Source: Rhizobiaceae bacterium (lineage in GTDB: Bacteria; Pseudomonadota; Alphaproteobacteria; Rhizobiales; Rhizobiaceae). Taken from it: a stretch of DNA of 64,000 bases. The first letter of the stretch is position 1. Each line of letters starts with the position of its first letter. A model generated the notes under the pieces. The model was not told the origin of the DNA. It did not search any database and worked only from the letters and a program-made list of their open reading frames with translations. The stretch lies in contig JAHBYZ010000004.1 of assembly GCA_019635695.1 (NCBI GenBank), positions 62,001 to 126,000 on the forward strand, written 5' to 3'. Shown piece after piece: positions 16,863-25,213 of the stretch. The translations under genes and the position numbers were made by a program.

Positions 16863-18064
16863 CGCATCCAGTCAGGTTCGAAGCTGACGTCAGCGAGCCT
16901 GGCAAACCTGCGCACCCGGTCGATCTCCGCCTCCAGCCCGCGCGCCAGGGCCGCCGAACGGCGCACGCCCGCCTCCGGCCAGAAGGCGCGCACCGCGAGC
17001 CGGTCGCCATTGCGGTCCGCACGCATGTCGACCCGCCCGATCACGCTCTCGCCGCGCAATACCGGAAACACGTAGTAGCCATATTGCCGCTTCGCCTCCG
17101 GTACGAACACTTCGATCCGGTAATGGAAGCCGAAGACGCGCTCGGCGCGCTTGCGGTCGTGCACCAGCGGGTCGAACGGGTTGAGGACCCGTATGCGCGA
17201 CGGGACGTCAGCGGCGGCCGCGATTGCCTCACGGGTGCCGGCAAAGGCATGCGCAATCAGTGGCTTGCCGCCGTCGGCGGCGGCAATCTCCAGCACCTCC
17301 AGCTCCGCGGCGCGCTGATCGAGCCAGCGGCCCGCGACCTCGGGCGCAACGAGACTCCAGAAATAGGCAAGCTCGCCGCGCGTGGCAAACCCCAGCCGCT
17401 GCAAGGCGCTGCGGCAGGCCCAGTCGACGAATTCCTCATCGCCGACTCGCCGCGAAAAGTGCTCTGCAGGGATGACCCGTTCGGTCAGGTCATAGACCTT
17501 CTGGAAGCCCTCGCGCCGCGCGATGGCGAGGTCGCCCGTGTGCCACAGGAACTCCAGCGCGGTCTTCGACGGATGCCAGTCCCACCAGCCGGTCTTCGGC
17601 TTGTCGCCCTCGAATTCGCGGGCAAGCACCGCGCCCTCGCGCGCCACGCGGTCAAGCACGCGCTCGCAGTCGGCCAGGAATGCGTCGCCGGAGAACCGGT
17701 TGGGAAAACGCTGCGGAAAACGCTCGCGGTCGCGCGCGAAGAGATGCCGCCAGTAGGGGAAGAAGGCGCTCGGCAGTACCGCGGCGTCATGGGTCCAGTG
17801 CTCGAACAGCAGCCGGTCCTTCTCGACCAACCGCGCCAGATGACCCGCGCGATAGCCGCGGCTGCGCGAGTGCAGAATGTGGTGGTGCGCGCGCTCCACG
17901 GCGTTGATGCTGTCGAGCTGGACGAAGCCCAGTTGCTCAACCGCGTCGTAGAGACCGCGCCGGTCGGAAGCCTTGGGCGCGATGCCGGAAAGGCCCGCGC
18001 GTTCGATAAGAAATCGGCGCGCGGCGCGGTTCGTGATCGGAATGGGCATGGGGCGAGACAGCAT
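16859..18064 (-). CDS. YcaQ/AlkZ-like DNA glycosylase (winged-helix, HTH_42)
   Basis: A 401-residue protein of the winged-helix DNA-binding family that includes the interstrand-crosslink glycosylases AlkZ and YcaQ. Near the N-terminus LGFVQLDSINAVERAHHHIL contains a Q-x-D motif (QLD), the catalytic signature of the YcaQ branch. Other landmarks are FEHWTHDAAVLP and NPFDPLVHDRKRAERVFGF. It probably unhooks alkylated or crosslinked bases; this follows from family knowledge. ATG 18064 and ATG 18049 are both plausible starts, neither with a good ribosome-binding site. Confidence 0.85.
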   Translation of the reverse strand: MLSRPMPIPITNRAARRFLIERAGLSGIAPKASDRRGLYDAVEQLGFVQLDSINAVERAHHHILHSRSRGYRAGHLARLVEKDRLLFEHWTHDAAVLPSAFFPYWRHLFARDRERFPQRFPNRFSGDAFLADCERVLDRVAREGAVLAREFEGDKPKTGWWDWHPSKTALEFLWHTGDLAIARREGFQKVYDLTERVIPAEHFSRRVGDEEFVDWACRSALQRLGFATRGELAYFWSLVAPEVAGRWLDQRAAELEVLEIAAADGGKPLIAHAFAGTREAIAAAADVPSRIRVLNPFDPLVHDRKRAERVFGFHYRIEVFVPEAKRQYGYYVFPVLRGESVIGRVDMRADRNGDRLAVRAFWPEAGVRRSAALARGLEAEIDRVRRFARLADVSFEPDWMR

Positions 18065-18278
18065 GGCTTGTGCGCCGACTCCACCCGAAAACCGCTCGCG
18101 CCGCAACCGCCGCTCCTGACAGTTCCGGCAGTAGCCTCATGCCGGCTTGAAGCCTCATTAAGCAAAATGCGTTTCAGTTCCGGGCCGGAAGCGATTATGA
18201 AGCAGCGGAATTGAAGGCGCTCGCAGCAAGCCTATCTTGAGGCAAGGCCGAAGCGGAGCCGATTTGCGGAGACGGACC

Positions 18279-19103
18279 ATGGCAACGCATGGAGCGATGA
18301 GATCGGGCCACATCCAGCCGGTCGACCCGATCTGGAGCAATGTGCGCAGCGAGGCCGAGGAGGCGGTTCGCAACGATCCGCTGCTGGCCGCTTTCCTCTA
18401 TTCGACGGTGCTTAACCACGACAGCCTGGAGGACGCGGTTATCCATCGCGTGTCGGAGCGCCTCGACCATCCCGACCTCGGCGCCGACCTCATTCGCCAG
18501 ACCTTCCGCGCCATGCTGCGCAACTGGCCCGAATGGTCATCGATCGTGCGCGTCGACATCCAGGCCTATTACGACCGCGATCCCGCCTGCGACCGCTTCA
18601 TCATGCCGGTGCTCTACTTTAAGGGTTTTCACGCAATCCAGACGCACCGGCTTGCGCACTGGCTGTGGAATGGCGGTCGCCGCGACTTTGCGCTCTATCT
18701 GCAGAGCCGCTCGTCGGCGGTGTTCGGCACCGACATCAATCCGGCCGCCCGGATCGGCCGCGGAATCTTCGTCGACCACGCCACTGGCGTGGTGATCGGC
18801 GAGACGGCCGTGGTTGAAGACAACGTCTCCTTGCTGCACGGCGTAACGCTCGGCGGCACTGGCAAGGTGACCGGCGACCGCCATCCCAAGATCCGCCACG
18901 GCGTGCTCATCGGCGCTGGCGCCAAGATTCTCGGCAACATCGAGATCGGCCATTGCAGCCGCGTTGCCGCGGGCTCCGTCGTGCTGCAGTCGGTGGCCAA
19001 CAACAAGACCGTCGCGGGCGTGCCGGCGCGCATCGTGGGCGAGGCTGGTTGCGAGGAGCCATCGCGTGTGATGGACCAGCGCCTCGGCGCCATGGGCGAC
19101 TGA
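18279..19103 (+). CDS. cysE: Serine O-acetyltransferase
   Basis: CysE transfers acetyl from acetyl-CoA to L-serine, the committed step of cysteine synthesis, in the cytoplasm as a hexamer. The 274-residue protein has the N-terminal helical domain (DPLLAAFLYSTVLNHDSLED). The left-handed beta-helix hexapeptide region follows, with DINPAARIGRGIFVDH and the catalytic block HATGVVIGETAVV. GGTGKVTGDRHPKI is the usual active-site loop. ATG 18279 is chosen from the GGAGA upstream and the family's usual N-terminus. Confidence 0.95.
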   Translation: MATHGAMRSGHIQPVDPIWSNVRSEAEEAVRNDPLLAAFLYSTVLNHDSLEDAVIHRVSERLDHPDLGADLIRQTFRAMLRNWPEWSSIVRVDIQAYYDRDPACDRFIMPVLYFKGFHAIQTHRLAHWLWNGGRRDFALYLQSRSSAVFGTDINPAARIGRGIFVDHATGVVIGETAVVEDNVSLLHGVTLGGTGKVTGDRHPKIRHGVLIGAGAKILGNIEIGHCSRVAAGSVVLQSVANNKTVAGVPARIVGEAGCEEPSRVMDQRLGAMGD

Positions 19104-19213
19104 TCGAACTGGCTTCGCGGGCTTTACAGCCTCGCCGCGGCCATGCCAGAAGCGCGGCCCATACATCCAGAATGGGCGGCGGGGGCTGCCACGCGATACG
19201 GGAGTTGCCCGAG

Positions 19214-19423
19214 TTGAAGCCGGAAGAAATCAGGAAGCTCGACGCTTATTTCAAGCGCACCTTCAAGAACCCGTCCCTGCAGGTCAAGGCGAGGCCGAAC
19301 AAGAAGGATTCGTGCGAGCTCTATCTCGGTGACGAATTCCTCGGCGTCATCTCGCGCGACGATGACGACGGCGATCTGTCCTATAACCTGTCGATGGCTA
19401 TTCTCGACATCGACCTGGACTGA
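19214..19423 (+). CDS. DUF3126 family protein
   Basis: A 69-residue protein with KLDAYFKRTFKNPSLQVKAR, SCELYLGDEFLGVI and DLSYNLSMAILDIDLD, the conserved core of DUF3126. This is a small alphaproteobacterial cytoplasmic family of unknown function. There is no ATG at the correct place; TTG 19214 with CGGGAG about nine bases upstream gives the expected N-terminus. It lies just downstream of cysE, a common arrangement in Rhizobiales. Confidence 0.8.
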   Translation: MKPEEIRKLDAYFKRTFKNPSLQVKARPNKKDSCELYLGDEFLGVISRDDDDGDLSYNLSMAILDIDLD

Positions 19424-19438
19424 TCTTGCTGGGACCGG

Positions 19439-20164
19439 CTACCGGCCGGTCTTCAGCATCTCGGCCATCTTGGCGCTCACAGCCGCGTCGAGCGCCGCCC
19501 AGTTTTCCAGCAGTTCCTCCGGGAAGCGGTAGGTCATGCTGAGCTGCTCGCCCAGGTGCACGTCGCGTTCGCACCCGGCAAGGGACTCGGCGGCCGCCGT
19601 GCCGGTCAGGCAGCGGGCCACGAAGGCCGCATGTCCCGGCCGCTCGCCCACGACGAGCACTTCGTCGACGTAACCCGTGCCTGCTGAAAAGCTGTAGCGG
19701 CGCAACCCTGCCGGGCCGGGCGCCCCCGGCAGGTCGATCAGCTTGCGGTAGATGGCGTCAAGCCGGCCGCTCATGTCGCGCGACATCATCCGGGGTTCTA
19801 TGGCCATGAACACGATCCGCCTGCTGCGTTGGCGATTGTTGAACGCGTCGCGATCGGCGTCGCTGTATCCGGTCAGCTTCGGCCACACCGCATAGAGATC
19901 GATGCGCTGCGCATCTCCGTGGCGCCGCGCTTCGTCGAAGCGGATCATGTTGCCGGGGATCGAAAAGACGTTGTTGCCCACCACGATTTCGTAGGGCTTC
20001 GTGTCGGAGGTGTAGCCGACCGAGGCGATCGTCGAGCCGATCAGCTTGCCGCCGAGGCTGATGGCTCCCGACAGCACCGCCAGCGCCGCGAAGACATAAA
20101 ACACCTTCATCATCACCCCGGCGTCCGTGACGCGAGGTTCCGAGGTCGTCGTTGCGGTGTTCAT
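19439..20164 (-). CDS. Membrane-anchored conserved protein of unknown function
   Basis: A 241-residue product with a membrane segment near residues 19-42 ([21 protein letters not shown]). The large periplasmic part contains [41 protein letters not shown] and paired cysteines (ARCLTG and AGCERDV). It resembles hypothetical exported proteins found in Rhizobiales. ATG 20164 has AAGGA upstream. No enzyme motif is visible. It converges with DUF3126 and diverges from the carbonic anhydrase gene. Confidence 0.75.
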   Translation of the reverse strand: MNTATTTSEPRVTDAGVMMKVFYVFAALAVLSGAISLGGKLIGSTIASVGYTSDTKPYEIVVGNNVFSIPGNMIRFDEARRHGDAQRIDLYAVWPKLTGYSDADRDAFNNRQRSRRIVFMAIEPRMMSRDMSGRLDAIYRKLIDLPGAPGPAGLRRYSFSAGTGYVDEVLVVGERPGHAAFVARCLTGTAAAESLAGCERDVHLGEQLSMTYRFPEELLENWAALDAAVSAKMAEMLKTGR

Positions 20165-20264
20165 GCAAGGAATCCTTGTCGGCGGCGCGGGCGCGCCGCT
20201 CGCCAATCTCCGCAATCATGGTAAACGGAAGGTTTCCAGACAGCCCCGTGCGGAGAGGAATGCG

Positions 20265-20792
20265 ATGCCGGTCTATGCCATCGACGGAACGAAGCCGGTG
20301 TTTGCCGACAGGGATTCGGCCTGGATCGCGCCGGACGCCTCGGTAATCGGCCGCGTCCACATCGGGCGCAATGTCGGCATCTGGTTCGGCACCGTCGTCC
20401 GCGGCGACCGCGACCTCATCGAGATCGGCGACGACAGCAACGTGCAGGAACTGACCGTCATGCACACCGATCCCGGCTTTCCTCTCGTGGTCGGCAAGGG
20501 CTGCACGATCGGCCATCGCGCCATCCTGCATGGCTGCGCTATCGGCGACGGCTCGCTGGTCGGCATGGGGGCGATCATCCTCAACGGCGCCAGGATCGGC
20601 CGCAACTGCCTCGTCGGAGCAGGGGCGCTGGTCACCGAGGGCAACGAGTTCCCGGACGGTTCGCTGATCGTCGGCTCGCCGGCGAAGGTCGTGCGCCAGC
20701 TCGACGATGCCGCGATCGAACGAATGGGCCAGTCCGCCGGCAACTACGTCGCCAACGCGCGGCGCTTCGCCACTGGTCTTTCGCCCGCCTGA
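20265..20792 (+). CDS. Gamma-class carbonic anhydrase family protein
   Basis: A 175-residue left-handed beta-helix protein of hexapeptide repeats. Zinc ligands are visible in VMHTDPG (His) and GHRAILHGC (two His), as in the gamma carbonic anhydrase/YrdA/PaaY family. [17 protein letters not shown] is a family landmark. Active CO2 hydration is not certain for this branch. GAGAGGAA before ATG 20265 decides the start. Confidence 0.9.
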   Translation: MPVYAIDGTKPVFADRDSAWIAPDASVIGRVHIGRNVGIWFGTVVRGDRDLIEIGDDSNVQELTVMHTDPGFPLVVGKGCTIGHRAILHGCAIGDGSLVGMGAIILNGARIGRNCLVGAGALVTEGNEFPDGSLIVGSPAKVVRQLDDAAIERMGQSAGNYVANARRFATGLSPA

Positions 20793-20799
20793 AAAAGGC

Positions 20800-20830
20800 G
20801 GAGCCGGCCTCCTGGGGAGAGGCCGGCTCC
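20800..20830 (+). terminator. Strong hairpin after the carbonic anhydrase gene
   Basis: GGAGCCGGCCT (20800-20810) and AGGCCGGCTCC (20820-20830) form a perfect 11-bp GC-rich stem with a nine-base loop, eight bases after the stop. No U-run follows. G-rich repeats with more hairpins (to about 20880) lie beyond it, including the motif GGGGACTCGACCGG, which recurs at 23488. Confidence 0.6.
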
Positions 20831-20940
20831 TGAACCCGGTCGTTGGGGACGGGGAGGGTGGGGACTCGACCGGGTCGTCCCTTGCGCCGCCGAGGCGGCG
20901 TGTCTCCTGATTTCCGTGCGCCGCGCTGCGGCGCGAATTC

Positions 20941-21546
20941 CTATTTCTTCACGCTGCCGACGAGCATGTTGCGGTCGTCGCCAATCGAGATCCATACGCC
21001 CGAATTGCGTTCCGACTGGCGCTTGAGGAACTGGTACGGCGTGTCGTCCCAGGCCAGGACGCGGGGCTCAAGATTGTCCAGCACGAAATCGCCGAGGCTG
21101 GTGCGTACCGTGAGCACCGCATGGCCGTCGCCGTTGGGCTGGCGCACCACCGTTATCAGCAGGCTGCCGGGGGCCATGCCGGCCTTCATCAGCTGGCGGC
21201 GCTTCTCCAGCACATAGTCCTCACAGTCGCCCACGCCGTCGACCGGATAGGACCAGCGTTCTTCCACGCCCCAGATCTGCCAGTCGGTGCGCGGCGTCAC
21301 CATCGTGTTGACGAGGTTGTTGACGTCGACGATCGTCGCCCACAGGTCGCGCGTCAGCTCGACCGGCGCGCGCTTGGCCGTGGCCTGTTCACATTCCGCC
21401 GGCCTCTTCTGGCACAGTTCGTAGTGACCGACCGGCTGCGTCGTGCGCTCGCCGCCCGGCAGGAACGGTGCGGCCTGCGCGCCGGCCATCAGGGCGAGCG
21501 AGAAGCCGAGCGCAGCCAGCGCTCCAATCCTGTTGATGTGTCCCAT
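20941..21546 (-). CDS. LapG-type transglutaminase-like cysteine protease (BTLCP)
   Basis: A 201-residue exported protein (signal peptide to about residue 26, GAQAAP) of the BTLCP/DUF920 family. The catalytic triad is visible: Cys in DGVGDCEDYVLEKR, His in GDGHAVLTV and Asp in FVLDNLEP. The best-known member, LapG, is a periplasmic protease that cuts surface adhesins and is held by the c-di-GMP receptor LapD. LapD and the adhesin are not in this window, so a LapG role is inference. The upstream gene on the same strand encodes a PilZ protein. ATG 21546 has GGGGAGA upstream. Confidence 0.88.
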   Translation of the reverse strand: MGHINRIGALAALGFSLALMAGAQAAPFLPGGERTTQPVGHYELCQKRPAECEQATAKRAPVELTRDLWATIVDVNNLVNTMVTPRTDWQIWGVEERWSYPVDGVGDCEDYVLEKRRQLMKAGMAPGSLLITVVRQPNGDGHAVLTVRTSLGDFVLDNLEPRVLAWDDTPYQFLKRQSERNSGVWISIGDDRNMLVGSVKK

Positions 21547-21579
21547 TGCAGTCTCCCCGTTATGGGCAGACCATGCCAT

Positions 21580-21769
21580 GGCCGCATTTATTCCACGCAA
21601 AAGACAGAAGTATAGATTGAAGAAAATCGCCAGATATATTGATCTGTGTTTAGAATGAATACGAATTTTATTTGAGTAAAATTTGCCTCTCCTTTGATCG
21701 GCAATTGCCGCGAATTTGAATCAAATTGGTGGGCGTCGCCTGACGCCACGCGTTGCGCACAAACGAAAA
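21580..21769 (-). promoter_or_regulatory. AT-rich promoter region of the LapG-type protease gene
   Basis: This stretch is strikingly AT-rich for the window. It holds two perfect 7-bp dyads: AATTTTA/TAAAATT (21664-21683) and AATTTGA/TCAAATT (21713-21727). It lies upstream of the protease start and downstream of the PilZ terminator, so it is the promoter region of the protease gene. AT-rich islands like this are typical binding targets of MucR/Ros-type regulators in Rhizobiales; that assignment is inference. Confidence 0.4.
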
Positions 21770-21790
21770 GACCGGCCACATGGGCCGGTC
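21770..21790 (-). terminator. Rho-independent terminator of the PilZ gene
   Basis: GACCGGCC (21770-21777) pairs with GGCCGGTC (21783-21790) over a five-base loop. Read on the minus strand the stem is followed by TTTTCGTTT, about 30 bp after the PilZ stop codon. Confidence 0.8.
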
Positions 21791-21818
21791 CTGGAAAGGC
21801 GCGGGGGCGCGGTGCTGC

Positions 21819-22436
21819 CTATTGCGGCCCGAAGGCGAATTCGGCTTCCAGCGTGTCTGCGCGCTGCAGGTTGGCGAACTCGATGGCCACGCCGTCCTCG
21901 AAATGGCGCACGACCGTGCCGCGCATGGTGCCCAGCGTCACCTGAGTGCCCGCCGCCGGCTTGACCGCGATCTCGACGCCAGCGCCCGACAGCGAAAGGT
22001 CGATGATCCGGCACTGATACTGCCGCCCGTCCGGCAACTTGAGCACGGTTATCGGATTGCGCGGCGCGATGCGCTCGTGGCGCCGGTCTTCCGGCAGGTC
22101 GAGCTCGTGCTTATTGGCCAGCCACGTCAGCTGCGCCGCCAGCTTGTCGCGTTTGCGCTCGGACGCGATGATGGTCATCGCGAAACCCTCGTCGAGCCGG
22201 CGCGTCAGGATGCCCTCGATGCGGCCGATCTGGTCGAGATAGGCGATCACCCGCTCGCCCGGCGCGCCGACGCGGTCGGTGCGCAGCGCCACATTGCCGG
22301 GCGACATGTCGATCACCTGGCAGGCATGTTCCGAGCGATCCTCGAGCATGAAACGCCCGTAGAGCTTGACGCGCACGCGCTGGAAATTGCGCCGCTCCGC
22401 CCGTGACATGGAGAGATCTTGTGCCGCTGCCGCCAT
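21819..22436 (-). CDS. Tandem PilZ-domain protein
   Basis: A 205-residue soluble protein with two PilZ-like modules. The first has ERRNFQRVRVKLYGRF and IDMSPGN; the second has RRHERIAPRNP and IDLSLSGAG. The second fits the c-di-GMP motifs RxxxR and (D/N)xSxxG well, while the first is degenerate at the DxSxxG step. It is probably a c-di-GMP receptor, with one site perhaps not binding. It lies upstream of the LapG-type protease and downstream of a PAS_5 gene on the same strand. ATG 22436 is used; ATG 22409 (MSRAERR) is an alternative start. Confidence 0.85.
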   Translation of the reverse strand: MAAAAQDLSMSRAERRNFQRVRVKLYGRFMLEDRSEHACQVIDMSPGNVALRTDRVGAPGERVIAYLDQIGRIEGILTRRLDEGFAMTIIASERKRDKLAAQLTWLANKHELDLPEDRRHERIAPRNPITVLKLPDGRQYQCRIIDLSLSGAGVEIAVKPAAGTQVTLGTMRGTVVRHFEDGVAIEFANLQRADTLEAEFAFGPQ

Positions 22437-22567
22437 CGCCGCCAGTTTCCCGGTCGATTCCTATCCGAACCGACCATTTCTTTTGAAGAATTCTTATGCG
22501 GGAAGGGTTAACGGCCGGTAATTCCGCATCCTTGTTCGGGGTAGGCGATCGCGCAATCGCGCGGAAT

Positions 22568-23203
22568 TCATGATCCGTCCCGGCCGCCCTCCAGCACCAC
22601 CAGATGCCGTACCCGACGGCCCGACGGCGAATCGTCCTTGCGGCGGCCGAGCAGGTCGGCAGCCAGCGGTGGCACGGGCACCGAAGGGCGGTTCTTTAGG
22701 AACACCGGCTCGACGTCGGGATCGACGGCGCGCAGCGACTCGATGCGGCATTCCGCGATCGGGTCGGCGCCCAGCCAGAACGGCTTCTCCATCGGCACGA
22801 TCGAGCCCAGGGCACGCGGACCGTCGGCGCTGCTCGTCAGCGGCAGCGCGATGAGCTCGAGCGCGATCGAGCGCCCGCCACGGCTCGCCGCCTCCATCTC
22901 GATCACCGTCACCGAATTCTGGTGCAGGGCGCCGTACATCAGCCGCGCGATCACGCGCTGGTCGCGCTGGGTCCACAGCGAGGCGAAGGCAAAGCTTTTC
23001 AGTTCACGTCCGAACATGGCGCACAGGCGTGTGCCAGCCAGCCGGAACACCGCCTCGCCGCGCGCGTCAGCTTCGATGATGAAGGTGTTGGCCAGCAGGT
23101 TCTTGATGTCGGCCGGCTCGATCTCCGTGCGGCGCGGCGCGGGCCTGTCCCGCCTCAGCCTGTTCCAGTACTGGAACAGTTCCATCGTCCCGTCATGTCT
23201 CAT
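22568..23203 (-). CDS. PAS_5 domain protein
   Basis: A 211-residue protein of the alphaproteobacterial PAS_5 family. It begins MRHDGTMELFQYWNRLR, with APRRTEIEPADIKNLLANTF, the usual opening. The PAS-like sensory fold follows with no kinase or output domain; the C-terminal end is Arg-rich. Such proteins are stand-alone sensory or regulatory proteins of unknown partner. ATG 23203 is selected by GAGGGTGG upstream; a GTG three codons earlier is unsupported. Confidence 0.8.
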   Translation of the reverse strand: MRHDGTMELFQYWNRLRRDRPAPRRTEIEPADIKNLLANTFIIEADARGEAVFRLAGTRLCAMFGRELKSFAFASLWTQRDQRVIARLMYGALHQNSVTVIEMEAASRGGRSIALELIALPLTSSADGPRALGSIVPMEKPFWLGADPIAECRIESLRAVDPDVEPVFLKNRPSVPVPPLAADLLGRRKDDSPSGRRVRHLVVLEGGRDGS

Positions 23204-23439
23204 CGGCACCACCCTCTACACGTCCGATTCTGTGCCGCTTTGAGACGAATCCCCTTGCTCATGCGGCCGATCATGCGAAGCGATGCAGGCGCCGTGCCAG
23301 TCCGGTCACCGGTTGTTAACGCTTCTCCCGGGCGTTAGGGTTAACGAATGGTTTCTCTTGCCGGACGCCACCCTGCATGAGAGGACATCGCTCACGCAAC
23401 GCCGCAGATCAGACGGCAGCCCACCGTGGGGACGGGAGG

Positions 23440-23532
23440 CAGCCGGCGGCGCGAGGGGCGGGGTCTTTCGCGGGGGACGCGAAACCAGGGGACTCGACCG
23501 GCCGTCCGGAGCCCACGCTCCGGACGGCTTTT
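23440..23532 (+). ncRNA. Candidate structured small RNA ending in an intrinsic terminator
   Basis: There is no coding frame in the 360 bp between the PAS_5 start and the rhomboid gene. Even so, a strong plus-strand terminator stands at 23501-23532 with nothing annotated for it to terminate. Just before it a perfect 7-bp hairpin TTTCGCG/CGCGAAA (23466-23484) exposes a GGGGA loop. A G-rich single strand with GGGGACTCGACCGG (23488-23501) follows. The 5' end is not visible. It could instead be the leader of the rhomboid gene. Confidence 0.35.
23501..23532 (+). terminator. Strong rho-independent terminator
   Basis: GCCGTCCGGAGC (23501-23512) and GCTCCGGACGGC (23517-23528) form a perfect 12-bp stem with a four-base loop, followed by TTTT. 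It points on the plus strand and sits 32 bp before the rhomboid start codon. Confidence 0.8.
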
Positions 23533-23563
23533 CATTTGCCGCCCGCCCTGTTAGCCGGATGGC

Positions 23564-24280
23564 ATGACCGATCATTCCGATATCGAGCCCGCCGAGGTCG
23601 TCGAGCCCCGCCGCGAGCCGGTCTTCAACCTTCCGGCGATCGTCATTGTCCTGATCGGCGCCTGCGTCGCTATCCACGTCGTGCGCGCGACCCTGCTGTC
23701 GGAAGACACAGACCTGTCGCTGCTGCTGCATTTCGCCTTCTGGCCGATCCGCTACAGCGGCGGCTACGAACTCGACATCTATGCCTTCGTCAGCCCGGTC
23801 AGCTACTCGCTGCTGCATGGCGGCGTGGCTCACCTCGTCGTCAACATGATCTGGCTTGCCGCTTTCGGCTCGCCGCTCGCCGCCCGCATCGGCGCGGTGC
23901 GCTTCGTCCTGTTCTGGGTCGCCACCACGCTCGGCGCCGTGGCGCTGCACTACGTGCTCCATTCCGAAAGCATCGTGCCGCTGGTCGGCGCGTCCGGCGC
24001 GATATCCGGCATGATGGGCGCGGCTGCCCGATTCGCCTTCCGTATCGACCGGGCAAGCGGCCGCGGCGCCTTCGCCGGCGCTCCGCTGTCCATCCCGGCG
24101 GTCTTCACGAACCGCCAGACGCTGACCTTCCTTGCCGTCTGGATGGTGGTGAACTTCGTCGCCGGCTTTGGGCTCGGCACGCCGGGCATGGACAGCCAGA
24201 TCGCCTGGGAGGCCCATGTCGGCGGCTTCGTCGTCGGCTTCTTCGGTCTGCGCCTCTTCGACCGTCGTTCCGCGGACTGA
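23564..24280 (+). CDS. Rhomboid family intramembrane serine protease
   Basis: A 238-residue protein with about six membrane segments that cleaves membrane proteins within the bilayer. The catalytic dyad is visible: Ser in GASGAISGMMG and His in EAHVGGFVVGF. SLLHGGVAHLVVNMIWLAAF is the family landmark of segment 2. ATG 23564 follows a terminator, so it needs its own promoter in the 30 bp after it or depends on read-through. Confidence 0.9.
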   Translation: MTDHSDIEPAEVVEPRREPVFNLPAIVIVLIGACVAIHVVRATLLSEDTDLSLLLHFAFWPIRYSGGYELDIYAFVSPVSYSLLHGGVAHLVVNMIWLAAFGSPLAARIGAVRFVLFWVATTLGAVALHYVLHSESIVPLVGASGAISGMMGAAARFAFRIDRASGRGAFAGAPLSIPAVFTNRQTLTFLAVWMVVNFVAGFGLGTPGMDSQIAWEAHVGGFVVGFFGLRLFDRRSAD

Positions 24281-24405
24281 CGCATCTCCTACACTTGAAA
24301 ACGCCTCGCGGCGGGCGCACCATGCATTCGGGCCGGGCGAAACAAATGTCCCCGGCGGGGCGTTTCGAAGGGGGGAGTCGGTTCGGCCGGAACAGGAGGT
24401 AACCC

Positions 24406-24837
24406 ATGTCGGTCAAGCAGATTCTGGACGTCAAAGGGCGCGGCGTGGTGACGATCAGGCCCGACGCGCCGATATCCGAGGCGGTCGAATTGCTGGCGCA
24501 GCACCGAATCGGCGCCATCGTGGTCACCGGCCTTGAACGCCGCATTACGGGCATCCTCTCCGAGCGCGACGTGGTGCGCCTGCTTGGCGCCAAGGGCGCG
24601 GATGCGCTCGGCCTGCCGGTTTCGGCCGCGATGACCTCCAAGGTACAGAGCTGCACCGAGACCCACACGATCAATCAGGTCATGGAGATTATGACCCGCG
24701 GCCGGTTCCGTCACCTGCCGGTGGATAAGGAAGGCCGCCTCGACGGCATCGTCTCGATCGGCGACGTCGTGAAGGCGCGCATCGAGGAGGTCGAGCGCGA
24801 GGCCGAGGAGATCAAGCAGTACATCGCAACGGCATGA
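24406..24837 (+). CDS. CBS-domain pair protein
   Basis: A 143-residue protein made of two CBS domains (about residues 1-62 and 72-132) that together form a Bateman module binding adenosyl ligands. Landmarks are ISEAVELLAQHRIGAIVV, GILSERDVVR and RHLPVDKEGRLDGIVSIGD. No catalytic partner domain is present. An excellent AGGAGGT ribosome-binding site sits before ATG 24406, suggesting strong expression. The stop overlaps the next start (ATGA). Confidence 0.92.
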   Translation: MSVKQILDVKGRGVVTIRPDAPISEAVELLAQHRIGAIVVTGLERRITGILSERDVVRLLGAKGADALGLPVSAAMTSKVQSCTETHTINQVMEIMTRGRFRHLPVDKEGRLDGIVSIGDVVKARIEEVEREAEEIKQYIATA

Positions 24838-25196
24838 GCGCCGCGTCCGCCGCCACCGAGCCGCTGTTTTCCTACGGCACGCTGCGGCTTCCGGCCGTGC
24901 AGCGCGCCAATTTCGGGCGGCTTCTGGAAGGTCGACCGGACACGCTGCCCGGCTATGCGCTGGCCAGCATCCTGATCGACGATCCCGACGTCGTGTCCAC
25001 CAGCGGGCTTGCGGAACATCTGATCGCGCAGCCGACCGGCAACCCCGCAGACGAGGTCGCCGGCCATCTGCTCTGGCTGACGCCGCAGGAACTCGAGGCG
25101 GCTGACCGCTACGAGGTCGATGACTACAGGCGGGTAAAGGCCCGCCTGGGATCGGGCGTCGACGCGTTCGTCTACGTCGACGCCCGATTTCCCTGA
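24834..25196 (+). CDS. Gamma-glutamylcyclotransferase-like (AIG2/GGCT) protein
   Basis: A 120-residue protein with the GGCT fold: LFSYGTLRLPAVQ (the YGTL substrate loop) and a likely catalytic Glu in ADRYEVDDYRRV. The family forms 5-oxoproline from gamma-glutamyl amines; actual substrates vary. It overlaps the upstream CBS gene by four bases, so the two are coupled. Confidence 0.85.
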   Translation: MSAASAATEPLFSYGTLRLPAVQRANFGRLLEGRPDTLPGYALASILIDDPDVVSTSGLAEHLIAQPTGNPADEVAGHLLWLTPQELEAADRYEVDDYRRVKARLGSGVDAFVYVDARFP

Positions 25197-25213
25197 GCGT
25201 TACCGCCTGAGCG

